Shown: piece after piece, positions 50,389 to 62,525 of the stretch | Numbering within the stretch: position 1 is the stretch's first letter | Layout of the letters: each line of letters opens with the position of its first letter | Source of the DNA: Motacilla alba alba | Lineage: Eukaryota; Chordata; Aves; Passeriformes; Motacillidae | NCBI RefSeq assembly: GCF_015832195.1 | Contig: NC_052019.1 | Span: 48,549,016-48,613,015 of the forward strand | DNA: 64,000 bases | Direction: 5' to 3' | Notes under the pieces: model-generated | Told to the model about the DNA's origin: nothing | Seen by the model: the letters and a program-made list of their open reading frames with translations, nothing else | Databases searched by the model: none | Translations under genes and position numbers: made by a program

Positions 50389-53300
50389 GTATGCCCACAG
50401 CACATATTTTGGGAATGTATTCACATTTTAAGTTACTCATCAATCTTACACGCACAGAATTCACTTCAGAAGATAACTCATATGAGGTACATGCTGCTTC
50501 TGAATTTTTTCTGCCACTTTAGGCAAAGGAGTCTCACAGAGACAAGAAACATTCCACTATGAGATTGACAAAATGAAAGGAATGAATAACAACTCTGGAA
50601 GGCACTGGATTCTCAGATGTCAGCCATCTGTCAGTGATTGTTCTTCAAGGATCACATAGATGCATTCTAATCTATGTAAAGTTCATGACAACTTTATTTC
50701 TACAGTCTGCACTCTACTTATCAAAGATGATGGCAGTCACTTTCACCTTTTAATACAAATAATTCACCTACTGAGAACATCAATCCTATTGCTAATAAGT
50801 TGGTTTAAACTAGGATAACATTTTTTCCCTGTTAACGTTTGCATTTTAATACTTTTATTATGCCTAATGACATCTAAATGCAATATCAGAACTTCAACCC
50901 AGTCACTACTGTGATGACACAGCTATCCCAATAATAGCCAACTAATAAACGTGGCTCTTACATCAAAGACTTGGATATTTAAGAGGATTAGGATTCCCCT
51001 GCTGACTTGAAAGTGGCTATCAATTTATTGGCTACAAACCATCAAGCAAGATGTCTTTCACTGAATGTAAGGTCTACGTCCAAGAACCACAGGGATCTAT
51101 ATTATCACTGCAATACAGGCACCAAAGTTTGGAGTCACTGCCTCCAGCCCTCCCCAGTTGCACATGATCTGTCCTAAAATGTGGAACATGAAACAACCAT
51201 GTGAAAAGTTATTTGTCAGTGCTGAACAAGTAATACACCAGAGATTAAGCAAGCCCGGACTTGTTGGCATTAGCTGAAACAAAGTAGCTCATAAAGGTAT
51301 TAATACTACTATAATGAGACTGTAGTAACGCAAATGGAGCAATGATAGACCATATCTGTTTTATAAAGGCAGAAAGTGTTGCCAGATGTTCAAGTCTTCT
51401 GAACATTTAAATTTTGGACATCTTCATTATTTTTCCTCATTACACTCTTGGTTTTTAACCTGAAAGCAATGGCTAAGGAGCTCCACCAATTCCAGAAGCT
51501 TTCAGAAAAATTCAGAGTTTATAACTGAGGGTGAAGATTATCTTAAAAGAAAAATAAAAGGAACATCATTATTATGCTGGACTATGTAAGAGAGAGGATT
51601 TGTTAAAGAGTATTTGTTGCTTGGTGAATGTGTTCTTTTAATGTTTTATATAATGGTGACCTATTAGTGAAGTTTCTAAAATGTAGCAGTAACAATTAAA
51701 ATAATTGATGAATAAAACCAGACCCTTTCTTGTAGGATCAAAGTATAAGGAATTATTAACTATATCCAATGATGCTAGACAACACTATGAGCCAGAAGCT
51801 AAAAAGAAAGGAAAAATCTATTACAATCTTCCCTTGAGTAAATAGGGCAGTACTACTGGGAATTATCATCTATTATAGAGGGTAATGCTTAATTTCCATC
51901 AGATTACTTTTGTCGGTTTACTTTTGACAAATATCTGCTGCTGATGGCCACATTGACTGATCTTACATTTACATTCATTTTAAATATTAAAATATAACAC
52001 AAATTTACGGTAACTTAATTGGGGACAGTGCTGATGCTTTCAATTTCACTTCAGTGGTCTTTCCTAATCCATGTAACTTCAATACATCAACTCGGTATCT
52101 TTTACGTAAGACCCTTTGGAACACATTATTGCTTTCAATTGAACATTCTGAACTAAATTCATGGAATGACTTTGAAATCGTATTCCTTTACATACATAAA
52201 CTGAGAAATTTTCATATTGTATCTCAAGTCTCCTGTGTATTCAAAAACTAATTATTCACAACAGCTTCTAAGCAACTCTATTGGCATATCTAATTTCTCC
52301 CTCACCCCCAAATTCTAACCTTTCAAACATACTCTTTAGTTATCCTTACTGCAGCCTACATGAGAATTAGAAGTATTCTCTGTCTTTGATTACTTGGTAG
52401 TTGCTACATGTTTTGAGTCAACAATGTATATGACAGATTTAGGGCATTAAAAATAGCAGAAAACAAACTTATGAAAGATTTATGTGTTTTCTAAGGCTAC
52501 CCATGAAATGAATCTCTCAGTCAAAATTAGGCTGGTTTCACAAAAGCAAAATGCCTACTAGCTTTACAAATTTTAGCTCTTCATCAAGTTTTGCTAAAGC
52601 AATGCCAGCTGAAGAACTGAAACTGCAATACAAAAGAGGTACAAGTGAATGAGAAATATGGGTAAATCAAGTTAGGCAGATGACAAGGAATGAGAAGGTT
52701 ACCTAGCACTTGTGGCCACCTTGCCACCTGAAAGAAAAGTCAGGGTGTTCCAGTGTCAAAGATTAAAATAAAGAGGATTACAGCAGATCCCTTAAGTGCA
52801 GGAGACATCCTGTGTAGTATGGTAGGTGCACCTCTGCAGAGGTGGTGCCACTGGGTTCTGTGAGGTACAACTGAAAAGGTTCCCATGAATAAGTGACTTC
52901 CTTGCAATTCAGAAGCCTGAAGTCAAATGGTTCTGTAAGTCTCCAGCAGAAATACGGATTAAAGAAGAACCACACAGAAAAAAAAAAGGAAGTAACCACC
53001 TGTAATGTAGGGGGAAAAATCAGGATAAAAAGACATTCACACATCATGTTCCTCTTTCAATTCACCACAAGTTTATCATAGATATTTATGAAAGTATTCC
53101 TGTTGAAGTGTGGGTATCTGTAAACGTTGTATGAGCTTAGCAGAGAGGGACTGAAAGGAAGCCTCTACTGCACAAATTGCTCTATTAATTACCTGAAAAA
53201 GGCTGTGAGAAACAGGGGGCAGAAAACATTCACCACACTGGGCCTTCTTCAGTGGGACTACATTCCTTGCATGAAAGTGGGATTTACTCATTTTTACCAT

Positions 53301-56300
53301 AAGCACACTCTAAGATAATATTTCAAAGCAAATCCTCTTTTCTTCTCTGCTGAAGTTTTCTTTAACAATGAAAAAGGAATTAAAAGGTTTCCAAAAATCA
53401 CAGAAAATTATTAATACATACTCAAACACAGAAACATCTGACTTCACTCTTAGTTTCTTTCATTTGTTTTCTATGATGAAGAATTTCCAAACCAAGATAA
53501 AGATATTCATTAGTGAACAAGCTTTAAATAATGCTTCTCTCTGTGTCTCTACAAATACACTGACAGTTATTTTTGTTTTTCTCAAAAGCATTCTCAGCCC
53601 CAGTTTCTCCTGTATGGTTGAGCTCTTCTGTCAAAAACAGTAACTTTCTGTAAGTTGGCCTATTTTGCCCACATCTCCACAATATTTCTATTACTTTATT
53701 TATGGTGTACAACTTTTCTTGCAAATAAGTATCAAACTGACAGCTCCTTTAAAAGCTATCAAGAACAGCTTTTCCTTTTCTGAATATTATATGTAAGTTG
53801 GTGTTTATGTCATCTTAGCAACTGATGGTGCTGTAGTTTTCATTAACATCTATTTCTCTCCCTGAAAACCCCCACATCTATTATTTTCTGAGTTACTATA
53901 CAGATGCAGGTAAAGATTGATGCGCTGTGGAGGTACATGTTCATCTAGTCTTTTATTATCAGGTATGTTTTTGTACACAACAATTTATCACTGATATAAC
54001 TGCAGCCTAATGGAACCACCACGAATGCATATAAAGAGAATATGAAAGTCTTATTATGTGTAGCCTTTTTGGATCTGACAGTAAAAACAAAAGATCCTGC
54101 CTTCAAATAATTCCCCAAACTGCAAAAGGGTATTTATCATGAGTTTATCAATAATCTTTAAGAAATAACCTGCATGAATATGTAGGCATTTCTTTTCCTA
54201 TATACTTTCATATGATTATAACTCAATATTCAGAGGCAATCTAAAGTTATAACAAGGAACTGGCTCTAACTGGTCTGTGATTTGGAAGACACGTTTGATT
54301 TTGTCAGTGCTTTAGCTAGGATGGATATATTTAGATGCTCCTTAGGACTGATTTTAACTTTTACTGCATATCAGTTCATTGTATTATTTTTTTTCTGCAA
54401 TGAAATCCATGACTTTCAGCTTCACCAGCAGCACTAGGAACATGACTACTTTGATGAGTTTGACACGTAGCAAGACTGTCCCAAAAAGTTTCTATTAGGC
54501 ATACTGATTAGTTTGGAAATAACTACCTGCCTGAGGTCATTTGGGTGCAGGGCAGAGCTGTTGATGGAGCCCAAGCCTGGTATTTTCAGTTTCTGGAGTC
54601 CGCATGCTTCTCCAGGGAGAAGCAAACTGAAGCCTGCCCCTCGGTGTGTACCAGAAGTTCTCAGTTATTAAAGCTAATGACTTATTAGAGAGTCCTTCCA
54701 TCCACTTCAGAGTTACTGGAGTTCTACCACAGTAAGAACACTTGGGTGTTTCTGTTCCATTTCTCTGTGCTATCAGCACACACACCTCTCACCTCTGTTT
54801 CAGTGAAGGATTATACAGCACTAAACATTGCCTAAAATGAGATGTGCTGCTGCAACTGAGACAGGCTTATCCTCCTGCTGCTGACTCAAAGTACCACTGA
54901 AGACAAAAGGACTGATAGCAGAGGCATCCAGGTTGTAAAACCTCCAAAATTTGTTAGTCTGATAAAATCCTCTTGCAAATTCCTTATTATTGCAAAGGGG
55001 CCAGCTGCAGCTGCCAAGTGGCTCCTTTACCTCAAAACTCCTATTCAATTCCTCCATAACAGTCCTGGCTCCAACTGCAGTGTGTGCTTGGACACAGAAG
55101 TGGCACACTGCTACATTTAGAAATACACGCATATAAAGGGACACAGAGAGGAGTGTCTGAGAATCAAAACATACTTTAGGGATGCACAACATTCAAGCTG
55201 AAAAGGGGTTTAAGTTTTTACAGGTATCGATCTCAAGGACTGAGTAGCCAAACTTTCTCTTGGCCATGTTTGAAGCTATTCTCTTTATGAAAACTATTCT
55301 TTAAAGTCATCAAAAAAGGACATGGATGGAAGGTCACAACACTTAACGTAAATGAAGTCCTTTCACAACTGCAGTGGGAGAGGCTGGAGGGAGAGGCACT
55401 GGTAGAAGGCATTCTCAGCCTTCACCCTGCTCAGACATGTCATTAATAATATCAAAATGTGTACTGACACAAAACAATATACTCCATGTTATAGCATCCC
55501 TTAAATCATTCTGGTAACAGAAGCTAACTTGGACTGCAGCAGGTAATTTACCAAAGAGGGTGTCTTAGTCTCAGGATGACAGCGGAGCTTCAATACCTGC
55601 ACAGGGCTCTTATCAATGTCTGGATTAAATTTATGATGCTGTTCTTGATCTGTACAGCTCTAAATTACATGGGATTTGTCTAAAAGACCACATGTCTCCT
55701 GAACCATGCTGCCACAGCTGTTGTCAGCAGAAAGACTCACTCCAGACATGTTTGGTATTAAAGAAAGAAAAAAAAAAGAAGAGTTGTCAGCAGGACTGAC
55801 TAACTGAGGACAGGCTGCTTTGAAATTTACTCTCACCTTTAGTTTGAAATAGCTCAAATCTATTGACCCTTAAAGTGGGCTAAAAGGTACACCACTTTCC
55901 TGGGAACACAATCAAGAGTGATATTTTCAGACATCTGAAAACCATGCTTGTTTTCTAACTCCTGATTATTTCCCTTTTGTTAGAGTTATGAATTGGAAGG
56001 TAATCTGAGGTCTTCCTCTTCTAAGACAATGCCCTTTAATCCAACAGAATAGACACATTTTATTAAAATAGGCCTTGTGATAGCATTATAGGAAAATAAT
56101 AGCATAGCAGAGGTACTCTTAGAGCTCTTTATCTGCAGAGGGGATGCCATTTGTTTTGTTAAAAAATGCTGGCCTGTCTTCAGTTTAGTTTGGTAAAGGA
56201 TATACATGTATGCACATACATCTTACCTTGATGAGACCTCTGAGCAGGACCAAAACATGTCTGCTGTTAAACTTAATGGGCAGACAGCTATCACCCTTTC

Positions 56301-59105
56301 AAATTACCTTTTGTGCTCCACTTGCCCACCCCTAATTGCTTCAGTTAATTAGCACTAGGATAAAAGCTTGAGTAGCAAATGTTAAAAAAGACAAAGCTGT
56401 TTCACAGAAGGGGAGGAACCTTTTCAGAAGCTGAGCATCACCTAATGGGTACCTAAATCTGAGTTTAGCTCTGTTTTGCAGTTCCATAATAATGCATTCA
56501 TATTTTATATTGTGGTGACAAGGCTGTATACCCAGATCCTAGTGCAATTGCTTCATTTTCCTACCTTAGTACAAATTATAAATAATGATTCTTTGGGGAA
56601 TAGAAAATTTCCTGAGGAACCCCAAGGGATAGTCTCAAAATACGGCTCCATAGTATTTATAAAAAGTCCTCCTTCGTTACACAGAAATCAAAAATAAAGA
56701 AAACACATAAAAACATTTGTGAGTGGCTGAAGAGCTGATTTATTCTGTTATCACCTACAGGACTGAGTCTACATATATTCATATTATGGTCATTAGCATT
56801 CCACAACTGGATCTTTTCCCTCACTCAGCAGCAAATCAATTGTTTTCACATCTGCTTCTAGCTCATATTTCCCCAAAGGATTTCAGTGATCATATTGTTT
56901 TTCCATTTTCCAATGTACTGTCTGACCTTTTTTCTCAAGGCCTTGCACAATTCACTTTAGTTAATCACTTCTTATTGATTGTTAGCGCCTTGCTCATTCC
57001 CTGTCTTTGTTTTAATGAATATAGGAGTATTTTTTTTAGTGATCTTGCTTTTAGTATGTCCTGTCATCTACTCACTGTTCTTTCCACCCTTGTTGCTTTA
57101 GATTTCTCATTTATACTTCTGTTCTGTTCAACTTTCATTCTGGTTCAAACTAAAATTCCACCTTCTTTCAGCTTATCCTTCTTTTTTCTATGATGCTTGT
57201 ATCTATAAAACAAACTTCAGCTTTCAGCAAGCCACTGTCCTCTTCAGACCTCACCTAAAGAACCATTCTTTTTGGAATTTATGGGGTTCTGGCAAAAACC
57301 CTTTCTTGGTTTATAATTTCTCTTCACACTTCTGTTCTGTGTGTTTCATTCAATTTAGCACTGCATACACTTGCTTCTTATTAGGAAGAAGCATAGAAAA
57401 GAGACAGCCCCTGGAAACACTTTTTCACAAGTCTTCTAAAGTCAAACCCTGTCTGTTTACCTGAAGATCCACTTACATTCTGGAGGACACAAATATTGGC
57501 TAATTTGCAGCCGCCATCTTATCTTTCTTGGCTTTGACACACTGAATCTCAGAAATTCCAATCATGCCACTTCTTGAGATACCACTGCAGAGCTTTGGAG
57601 GGAAAAGTATCAGGTAACTGTTCCCTGTTGCATCCCTACAGAAGGAATGTCGCCATGCATTTTCTTACACTTGTCTGGGAGTCAGCCATAACCTCACATA
57701 CAAGATGCCATTACTGGAAATCCCTCATTTCTAACTGGCTCTTTCACTCATCATAACAATGGATTACCCCTTTAGTCCTCTTAGCAATGACTAGACATCA
57801 TTAACCAGCAAAGGCTGCAGACAACCAGTGCTTTCAGGATGACTGCCAAAAGCTAACTGAGATCAGCTGTTCAGGGAACTTCTGTAAAGATTTCAAGTGG
57901 AACTTTTGCTTTTAATGCACAACTTTCTTTGCTGGGAAGTTCCCAAATCACTTTATTTCAATATCAACCATTCAGTTGACAGGAAACTTGGACTTAAAGC
58001 TGCTCTTCAAGCAGCCATAAGAAAACAGAAGAAGCTTGGAGGACCATTTCCTCAGTCCTTTCTTTTCTTGGGACTCTGTTTTCTCTAACCATTCCCTATT
58101 TTACTGTCTCATTTTTTGGACATAACAGTGATGAATGAGAGAAATGGTGGGGTCAACTTATTTGGCACCTGGATGATGAGCCAGAAAGCCTTCTTCATAC
58201 CAAGACACTTCTCCTGTGCACTGACCCATGGCACATCCAATACAGGGCCAAAAGAGACATCCACAGAAACCTGGACAATATGTTTCTAGGGATAAATCAG
58301 TGCAGCTTTACAGCAGCTTTCTGCTTGAGATCACACCATTACATCCAAGATGCAAAGAGACTCACAAAGAGACCCTTATCAGAATATGGAAGGGGAATAG
58401 GAAAGAGAGCCCCTAACCTCAGAGTCCAGCAGCACAGAACTGCTACACCAGGAATTCTGGAATAACTTACTGGTCCTTTTCCATTGGTAAGCATGCTGGT
58501 GCTATTAAGCCAATTACTTAGCACCAGTGTCAACCCAGAAATAAAGGTTCTCTAATTAAGAACTGAGGACAGGAAACATGCTCTGTAGCTCTTTACTAAA
58601 AGCAAGTTAAGATTTTGCCAATCTGTAATTCCTACTAAAACACTTTATAAACTTTCACAGCTACAAATAAACCAGAATGGCAAATGTCAACAGGGGCTGA
58701 AGCTGTGATGCAGATCTTCTCCCAGCCACTGGCTGTCAGTGAATGATGCTGCAAATGTGATGTGAGTAGGACTGATGTAAACTAAATTTTAAATCAGCTC
58801 TGTCTTACAAGCAAAACTCCTAATGCTGGGAAAAGGAAAGGAAAGCTCTCCATGTCTTCCTTTTTTTCTACACTGAAATCACAGTTAAAAAACCCTACCC
58901 TCTTTTATCCCTCCCCTTCTCACTAGATTGTGTGGGTATTGATGTGGGGGTGGATGTCTGAGACAAGGCATGTTCCTCTACACAACTGTATGCCATGGTA
59001 GGGATGGTTGTTGCCTTTCATGTCTAACAAGATGTAAGAGAATGAATTTAATTTTCTGTAAAGTACTGGCTTTGTTCTCTGAAATGTAAGGGAAATTCAA
59101 CTCAC

Positions 59106-59171
59106 CATCTGCAAGAACCGCTTCATAGATGTAGGACACAGAGTCTTCAGGATTTTCATCCCATGGTTTAT
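59106..59171 (-). CDS. BANK1: BANK1 internal coding exon (linker between TIR-like and DBB regions), 66 nt
   Basis: First BANK1 exon in transcript order in this window. On the minus strand a pyrimidine-rich acceptor (cttattttttcctag) precedes the exon, and the donor is GATG|GTGAGT. The exon has two bases of a split codon, 21 full codons and one trailing base, so both flanking introns are phase 1 and the exon can be skipped in frame. The peptide contains PWDENPEDSVSYIYEAV. By my recollection of human BANK1 it aligns with the acidic 'EPEDYISVIQSI' stretch just after the TIR-like region. BANK1 is a cytoplasmic adaptor of B cells that links antigen-receptor signalling (Lyn, IP3 receptor) to calcium release. 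Alone this exon would be weak evidence. Its phase and order with the next five exons make it convincing. The trailing G joins AT of the next exon to give Asp. Confidence 0.85.
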
Positions 59172-59610
59172 CTAGGAAAAAATAAGAAAGAAGATATTAT
59201 ATTCACATTGATTTCCACTTTTTTTTTAGATTAAAATTTATATGTATTTTAAATGTAAGGTAAAGCTATTTAAAGCTATTATTGTGCAGATAGAAAAAAA
59301 TCATAGAACAAATCCAAGGGCTAGCACAGAGAAACAAATCTAGAGAGATCTTTAGATGCAACTGTATCCCTTTTCAGTAAACGTCCCTTTGACTGACTTC
59401 TTTTCAATTTACCAGAGCTGGTGAGAAATGTGTACCTGAGGAAGACGTTTCCCTGGAAGTCAATACAGCAAACAACGGGAGAGGAGTTGGGAGTAAGGAA
59501 AGAATGGAATCACGTGCAGTAAAGTGAGAAACTGAAATGGATACAGACACTTCAGTTTGGAAGACAAGACAGTACTCTCTTTGACAATACAATCTATCTG
59601 GTTACAGACA

Positions 59611-60437
59611 GCATCACAGAATCACAGTGGTTTGGGTTGGAAAGGACCCTGAAGCACATTTAGCTCCAACTACTTAGCCATGGGCAGTGACATCTTCCAA
59701 TAGACCAGATTGCTCAAACCTCATCCAACCTGGCCTTCAACACTTCCAGGGATGGGGCATCCACAGGTTCTCTGAGCAATCCACTCCAGTGCCTCACCAT
59801 CCTTACTGCTTCCTAACATCAAACTTAAGCCTATCCTCCTCCAGTTCAAAGCCATTCCTCCTCATCCTATCCCAAGAACCTTCTATGCTCTGAGCTGAAC
59901 AATGAATGCCAGCTCTTTCAGCCTGTCTGCAGGAGAGGTGTTCCAGTACTCTGAGCATCTTCATGGCCTCCTCTGGACTTGCTCAAGCAGGTCCACATTG
60001 TTCATATGTTGGGAGCTTCCAGAGCTGGATGCAGCACTGCAGGTGGGGGTCTCACCAGAGCAGAGCAGAGGGGCAGAATCCCCTCCCTCACCCTGCTGCC
60101 CACGCTGCTTTGGATGCAGCCCAGGATGCAACTGGCTTTCTGGGCTGTAAGTGCACATACTGATCTTCTCATCAACCAACACCTGTAAGTCCTCAGGGCT
60201 GCATTCAATCCATTCTCCACCCAGACTGTATTTGTGCTTGGTATTGCCCCGACATCTGCAGGACCTTGCACTTGGCCATGCTGGCCTTCACAAGGTTTGT
60301 GTGGGCTCACTTCTCAAGCCTGTCAAGGTCTCTCCACATGGCATCCTTTCACTCCAGCTGCACCACACAGCCTGGGGTCAGCAGCAAATGTGCTAAGGGT
60401 GCACTCAATGCCATGACAAAAGATGTTAAACAGCACC
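59611..60437 (-). mobile_element. CR1 LINE fragment, about 830 bp
   Basis: On the minus strand the 3' end reads 'tccaacccaaaccactgtg' then 'attctgtgatgctg'. Upstream come the usual blocks 'gtgttgaaggccaggttgg', 'ggtgaggcactggagtgg', the gene-side 'gctctggtgagacccccac', and finally 'gtgctgtttaacatctttt' at the 5' limit. The order is colinear with CR1 consensus structure as I know it. Several short open frames on both strands are fragments without an intact reverse transcriptase. The 5' end stops six bases before the 3' end of the next CR1 copy. Confidence 0.93.
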
Positions 60438-60443
60438 CAACAC

Positions 60444-60825
60444 AGAATCACTGAATGGATCTCGTTGGAAGGGACCACTGCGGCTCATCTGGTCCAAACC
60501 TCCCTGCTCAAGCAGGGTCATCCTGAAACACATGGCACAGGATTGTATCCAGGCAGCTCTTGAACACCTCCAGTGAGGGAGACTCCACAACCTCTCTGGC
60601 CATCTGTTCCAGTGCTCAGTCACCTGTGTAGAAAAGTTGTTCTTGCTCACATTTAGGTGGAACATGAGTTTCTGCTCACTGCGTCTTGTCCTATTGCTTG
60701 GCATCACTGAGCCTGCCTCCATCCCCTTGACACTCTCCCTTCTGATGCTGATAGACATTGATGAGGTCCCTTCTCAGTAGTCTCCTCTCAAGGCCCAACT
60801 CTCTCAGCCTGTGCCCCATAAGATA
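60444..60825 (-). mobile_element. CR1 LINE fragment of a different subfamily, abutting the previous copy
   Basis: The minus-strand 3' end reads 'ggtcccttccaacgagatcc' then 'attcagtgattctgtg', different from the neighbouring copy and typical of another CR1 subfamily. Upstream blocks include 'ggagtctccctcactggagg', 'gagcaagaacaacttttct' and 'gagaagggacctcatcaatg'. About 380 bp is kept, truncated 5' near 'ggcacaggctgagagagtt'. It has the same orientation as the 59611 element, giving a head-to-tail pair. Confidence 0.9.
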
Positions 60826-62501
60826 CTGCATTAACATTTTCAGGATCAAGTTCTGGACTCACAGCCTTTTAAATAAGTACAGAGACCCTACCAAGAGCAA
60901 AATCTGATTCTATTTTTCTAGTGGGAACTTAAATAGGTGCTATACTTCATTTTCTTCAGGGATAAGTGACAATTTCTTTAGTCCAGACTGCAAAATAACC
61001 CTTATTTTATCCCATTTCCAAGAAGATGACACTAATCTAACAGAAGTAACATTATGGTGAATTACAAATACCAATTTTGCTATAACAAAAGTTGTGTGCA
61101 AAAGAATATACAAGGTTACCCTTATAGAGGTCTTCTCTAGATGCCTTCCAATGATAACTTTTCAGTAATTGTGACTGGTAACCACAGTGCAAGACTCAGT
61201 CAGATTCAATAATACATTACATGAAGGACATCTAAAACTTCAGATTCACACAGCCATTTTACAGCATTACCTGCAAAAATACTTGCTGGGAATCTTAAAT
61301 TAATTTGTCAGCTTGAGAAAGTCTCACAACGGCAATTAAATACTGACTGATGACTGGGCCATAAACAATACAAATTTGGTTGATGTCCATTTCAAACCTT
61401 GAAAAAGCAGACAAATGATAAATCCATTAATTTATTTTTAAAATAAAAAAATGAAATAAATAAACAAGTAAAATTGCAATATGTTAAGTTAGTACATGGT
61501 GTTGCAATAATGCTTATGTTCTAGTCATCTGACCTATTAACTAAAATTTTAATGAGTTTGTCCAAAATGCTGCCAAAAATATGCTACAAAAGCTTAAAAA
61601 AAGGTTCTAAAAAAAATTCTAAAACTTTAAGATGCCAGTGCACTCACCTTTCCAGGTGTAATAATTTTTCATCCAATTATTATCAAAAATAAGAGGAAAA
61701 AACATCACATACATGACACATACTCCAGAATCTAAGGGTACAGGTTACCATGACTAGCTACATAGATTAAAACACGAGTGCTAAAAAACCTAACAAACCT
61801 CACAAATAAACCCTAAAAGTCAAGTCTTCTCTGGATTTTGCAGAAAAAAAGAGAAGAAATAGGAAAGAAGTCAAACAGTTTAAGTGACAGGGGATGACAG
61901 TCTCATCTCATCCAGGGTTGCCACCTCCAGACAATCACTTCAGTTTCTCTTCTGCTTTGAGATAGCCAGGATCTCATGTCAGACAAAAGAAGTTAGCGAC
62001 ACAAATCAGGTTTCTGCTGGCAGTCGTTACCAACCCCCATCACTGCACTGGCATCCCTTCTGAGTGGAATGGAGAAGCATGGCATCTCGGGAAGATGTAA
62101 TACTCTGGTAATCTTAGCAGTCCCTGCAGAGCCATTCAAAGACTCATTGTCAGGGTAAAATGGAAATGAGAGCTATAATGCAGCACACACCAACTAACAA
62201 AACGTCCCTTCTGCTCATGATACAGTCACACAGACTATTTTTGTTTTAATAAAAAAAATTTAATTGCCATTTGAGGTGGTCTACAATAAGCAGATGACAT
62301 CATTACCTTAAAACCCCAACAGTGGCATGCACTGTCTGAATGTAAACACATTGTGGAAGGAGGAAACAGAGGCACAACCATGTGGTCTCATTTACTGAAA
62401 CCTCTCCTGGCAGTGAATGAGGCCAGAACCACCCACCTGCTTTTCTCTATTTACTCAGTCTTGTGTGTTTAGGGGAGAAATCTTCACACCAAGACTTAGG
62501 T

Positions 62502-62525
62502 CACACACACACACACACACACACA
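62502..62525 (+). repeat. (CA)12 microsatellite
   Basis: Twelve uninterrupted CA units, flanked by unique sequence. Likely length-polymorphic. Confidence 0.97.

Larger units (their letters stand above)
48057..59105 (-). other. BANK1 intron (11,049 nt) with an antisense CR1 fragment
   Basis: Phase 1 intron with donor gtgagt at 59105-59100 and acceptor ttatttcag ending at 48057. It holds a GGAGGGA-type tract (49556-49586) and a CR1 fragment on the plus strand (50068-50388). It also has open frames at 54821-55192 (minus, 123 codons) and 56723-57193 (plus, 156 codons) that show no family motif. The rest is unique AT-rich sequence. Confidence 0.9.

Noticed and set aside
54821..55192. 123-codon minus-strand open frame in the gene's own orientation
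   Set aside because: No match to BANK1 or to any family I recognise. Its position between the 66-nt exon and the next exon is not needed, because the phases of those two already join.
60002..60758. Cluster of overlapping open frames on both strands
   Set aside because: All lie within CR1 fragments and are by-products of GC-richer repeat sequence. None is an intact reverse transcriptase or other protein.
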